A stretch of 8,143 nt of DNA from an uncultured bacterium (GTDB lineage: Bacteria; Acidobacteriota; UBA890): assembly GCA_937922775.1 (NCBI GenBank), contig CALAKE010000679.1:1-8143 (forward strand). The letters run 5' to 3'. Positions within the stretch are counted from its first letter, which is position 1. Every line of letters begins with the position of its first letter. Shown in pieces: positions 6,451-8,143 of the stretch. A program made the translations under genes and the position numbers. The notes below the pieces were generated by a model, which saw nothing but the letters and a program-made list of their open reading frames with translations, searched no databases and had not been told where the DNA came from.

Positions 6451-6695
6451 CGAAGAGGGTCATCGATACGCTTTGTGAGCTGATCGTCGAGATCAAGCCC
6501 GAGCGCCATGAGGCTGTCCGCCCGGAAGCCAAGCTGCAGAGCGAGATCGGCCTCGCCTCGGTTGAGATCATCGACTTGGTCATCGCGGTCGAGGACGCGT
6601 TCGGCATCGAGATCCCAGACGACGACACGGGGGATCTAATGGACGCGACGGTCGTCGAGCTCGCCGAGCACGTTCAGCGGCTCCTGGACGCCTAG
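6447..6695 (+). CDS. Acyl carrier protein
   Basis: 82 residues, the usual size of a stand-alone carrier protein. The segment EIGLASVEIIDLVIAVEDAF (33-52) aligns with the helix II region of carrier proteins, and S38 is the expected attachment site for 4'-phosphopantetheine. The residue before it is Ala37 rather than the nearly universal Asp of the DSL motif, and Val follows rather than Leu. The downstream acidic IEIPDDD and a final amphipathic helix (VVELAEHVQRLL) fit the four-helix fold. The start overlaps the ligase stop in GTGA, so the two products are probably made in equal amounts and act as a pair: the ligase loads an acyl chain on this protein for an acyltransferase or condensing enzyme that is not in the window. 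It is probably not the housekeeping fatty-acid ACP, which normally sits with fabD/fabG/fabF. Confidence 0.92.
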   Translation: MTKRVIDTLCELIVEIKPERHEAVRPEAKLQSEIGLASVEIIDLVIAVEDAFGIEIPDDDTGDLMDATVVELAEHVQRLLDA

Positions 6696-6888
6696 GATGG
6701 CGGCGCACCGGCCTCCTCGGCTCGGTGCAAAGGCGACTCATCACCGCGACACGTCATCCGGCTGCTGCGTGGTATCCTCCTGCCGTCACCCAGTCCGAAC
6801 TTCCTGCCGCTTTGCCGAGCGAGTTGGTGCCATTGCGCCAGCGCTGCGGCGATCCGCCGAGACGTTCAGGCCAGAACCCTGGTAGCGC

Positions 6889-7671
6889 ATGGACTGTATC
6901 GTCGTCATTCCCGCGCGGTTCGCCTCATCCAGGTTCCCGGGGAAGCTTCTCGCCACTCTGGCCGGCCGGCCGCTCATCGCTCACGTGGTCGAGCGCTGTC
7001 TACAGCTTCCCGGCTCCGACGCCACGATTGTCGCGACCGACGACGAAAAGATTGCCGCCGCCGCATCGGCGACGGGGGCCGAAACCGTTCTGACGACAGG
7101 TGACTTTTCCTCCGGTACCGACCGTGTGGCGCACGTCGCTCGGGGCTTCGACGCCAGCGTAGTCGTCAACGTCCAAGCTGATGAGGTCCTTATCGACCCG
7201 GTTGCCGTCGGTGTGGCGCTAGAGTCCTTTCGCAGCAGCGAGGCGGAGCTCGGCACGCTTCGAATGGCGTTGCGATCAACCGCGGAGTTGTGGGATCCGA
7301 ATGTTGTCAAGGTGGTTGTCGACGGCTGTGGTCGAGCTCTCTATTTCAGCCGAGCCCCGATCCCATACCCGCGCGCCCGGGCGGCTCAGGCACCGGGCGG
7401 GGGCTTGGCGCCCAAGGATGACCTCGACGATATTGTGGGTGGACATTACTGGACTCATCTCGGCGTGTATCTTTACCGGCGAGCGGCGCTGGATCGTTGG
7501 GCCTCGCTGCCGCCGTCGCGGCTCGAACGGTGTGAGGGATTGGAGCAGCTTCGAGTGCTCGAAGCCGGCGAGGTGATGCAAACTTACGAGGTTCCCGAGG
7601 CTCCGCCGGGCGTCAATACGCCAGACGACCTCGAGCGCATACGATCGATTTACGAAGCCAGTCAGGACTAA
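6889..7671 (+). CDS. kdsB: 3-deoxy-manno-octulosonate cytidylyltransferase (CMP-Kdo synthetase)
   Basis: 260 residues, close to the family norm of ~245-260. The cytoplasmic enzyme joins Kdo with CTP to give CMP-Kdo and pyrophosphate, activating Kdo for the lipopolysaccharide inner core. Evidence: the N-terminal nucleotide loop IPARFASSRFPGK (7-19), VATDDEKI (48-55), FSSGTDRVA (73-81), VVNVQADEVLI (92-102), ALYFSRAPIPYPR (150-162), LGVYLYRRAAL (191-201), LEQLRVLEAG (218-227) and GVNTPDDLER (241-250). The usual QGDEP motif reads QADEV; the metal-binding Asp (D98) and E99 are kept. ATG 6889 is the first start after an in-frame TAG at 6883-6885, with a poor ribosome-binding site. The 193-bp gap after the carrier-protein gene suggests a separate transcription unit. 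pyrG follows after 12 bp and supplies CTP, the co-substrate. Confidence 0.93.
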   Translation: MDCIVVIPARFASSRFPGKLLATLAGRPLIAHVVERCLQLPGSDATIVATDDEKIAAAASATGAETVLTTGDFSSGTDRVAHVARGFDASVVVNVQADEVLIDPVAVGVALESFRSSEAELGTLRMALRSTAELWDPNVVKVVVDGCGRALYFSRAPIPYPRARAAQAPGGGLAPKDDLDDIVGGHYWTHLGVYLYRRAALDRWASLPPSRLERCEGLEQLRVLEAGEVMQTYEVPEAPPGVNTPDDLERIRSIYEASQD

Positions 7672-7673
7672 AG

Positions 7674-7679
7674 AGGAGG
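7674..7679 (+). promoter_or_regulatory. Ribosome-binding site of pyrG
   Basis: AGGAGG begins three bases after the kdsB stop codon, 4 nt before ATG 7684. It is a perfect core match on the short side of usual spacing and fixes the pyrG start. The tight junction indicates that kdsB and pyrG share a transcript. Confidence 0.75.
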
Positions 7680-7683
7680 GGGG

Positions 7684-8143
7684 ATGCCCACCAAGTACAT
7701 CTTCGTAACCGGTGGAGTTGTTTCGGCGCTTGGCAAGGGCCTGGCATCTGCATCCATCGGGCAGTTGATGGAGTCGCACGGCTACAGCGTCAACCTCATG
7801 AAGCTGGATCCGTACATCAACGTCGATCCGGGCACCATGAGCCCGTTTCAGCACGGCGAAGTCTTCGTTACCGATGACGGTGCGGAAACCGATCTTGACC
7901 TCGGTCACTACGAGCGCTTCACGAGCGCCCGCATGGGAGTGGCCAACAACTTCACGACGGGGCAGATCTATGAGTCGGTGATTCAGAAGGAGCGCAGAGG
8001 TGAGTATCTCGGCAAGACTGTCCAGGTGATCCCGCACATCACCGACGAGATCAAGCTGAGCATCACCGCGCTCGCCGATACTGCCGACATCATCATCGTA
8101 GAGATTGGCGGCACCGTCGGCGACATCGAGAGCTTGCCGTTTC
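7684..8143 (+). CDS. pyrG: CTP synthase, N-terminal part (3' end outside window)
   Basis: The first 153 codons are visible and the frame is open at the window edge. The full protein is normally ~530-550 residues, with a synthetase domain followed by a glutamine amidotransferase domain that is not in view. CTP synthase converts UTP to CTP with ATP and glutamine nitrogen. The visible part closely follows known Pyr[16 protein letters not shown] with the nucleotide P-loop, [68 protein letters not shown] and [11 protein letters not shown]. No break or unusual substitution is seen. It is 12 bp downstream of kdsB. The order kdsB-pyrG, often continuing to kdsA, is known in Deltaproteobacteria and relatives. 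Confidence 0.97.
   Translation, partial: MPTKYIFVTGGVVSALGKGLASASIGQLMESHGYSVNLMKLDPYINVDPGTMSPFQHGEVFVTDDGAETDLDLGHYERFTSARMGVANNFTTGQIYESVIQKERRGEYLGKTVQVIPHITDEIKLSITALADTADIIIVEIGGTVGDIESLPF

Noticed and set aside
6697..6885. A 62-codon frame between the carrier protein and kdsB genes
   Set aside because: It starts directly after the carrier-protein stop without a ribosome-binding site, and the product is Arg/His/Pro-rich with no motif.
7276..8037. A 253-codon minus-strand frame opposite kdsB and pyrG
   Set aside because: It crosses the junction of two well-recognised plus-strand genes and has no motif of its own.

Overview
The window is GC-rich DNA from a Gram-negative bacterium. A Kdo-activating enzyme (kdsB) implies lipopolysaccharide and an outer membrane. 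kdsB directly followed by pyrG is a gene order I associate with Deltaproteobacteria, Myxococcota and related uncultured lineages. The exact phylum is inference. No mobile element, CRISPR array, tRNA or rRNA was seen.

Layout. The 3' end of a radical SAM-type protein (1-297) is followed by a two-part protein: an unrecognised N-terminal region joined to a C-terminal [2Fe-2S] ferredoxin domain (408-1454). A CDP-alcohol phosphatidyltransferase lies on the minus strand (1513-2112). It is divergent from a diacylglycerol-kinase-family lipid kinase (2334-3350), with a 221-bp shared upstream region containing a dyad. After a 268-bp gap with a weak promoter-like sequence and two short hairpins, a class II aldolase/adducin-family protein with an unrecognised N-terminal half (3619-4722) is followed by a fatty acyl-AMP ligase (4789-6450). 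The ligase overlaps a dedicated acyl carrier protein (6447-6695) by 4 bp. kdsB (6889-7671) and the first 153 codons of pyrG (7684-8143, open at the window edge) complete the window.

How the genes fit together. Most identifiable genes concern envelope lipids. CTP synthase makes the CTP that KdsB uses for CMP-Kdo and that feeds CDP-activated lipids, the donor class used by CDP-alcohol phosphatidyltransferases. The lipid kinase and the phosphatidyltransferase would act on membrane lipids. The acyl-AMP ligase and its carrier protein form a small acyl activation and loading module with no polyketide or peptide synthase in the window, so its end product is open. The least explained items are the fused N-terminal regions of the ferredoxin and aldolase proteins, and the fate of the acyl group on the carrier protein.
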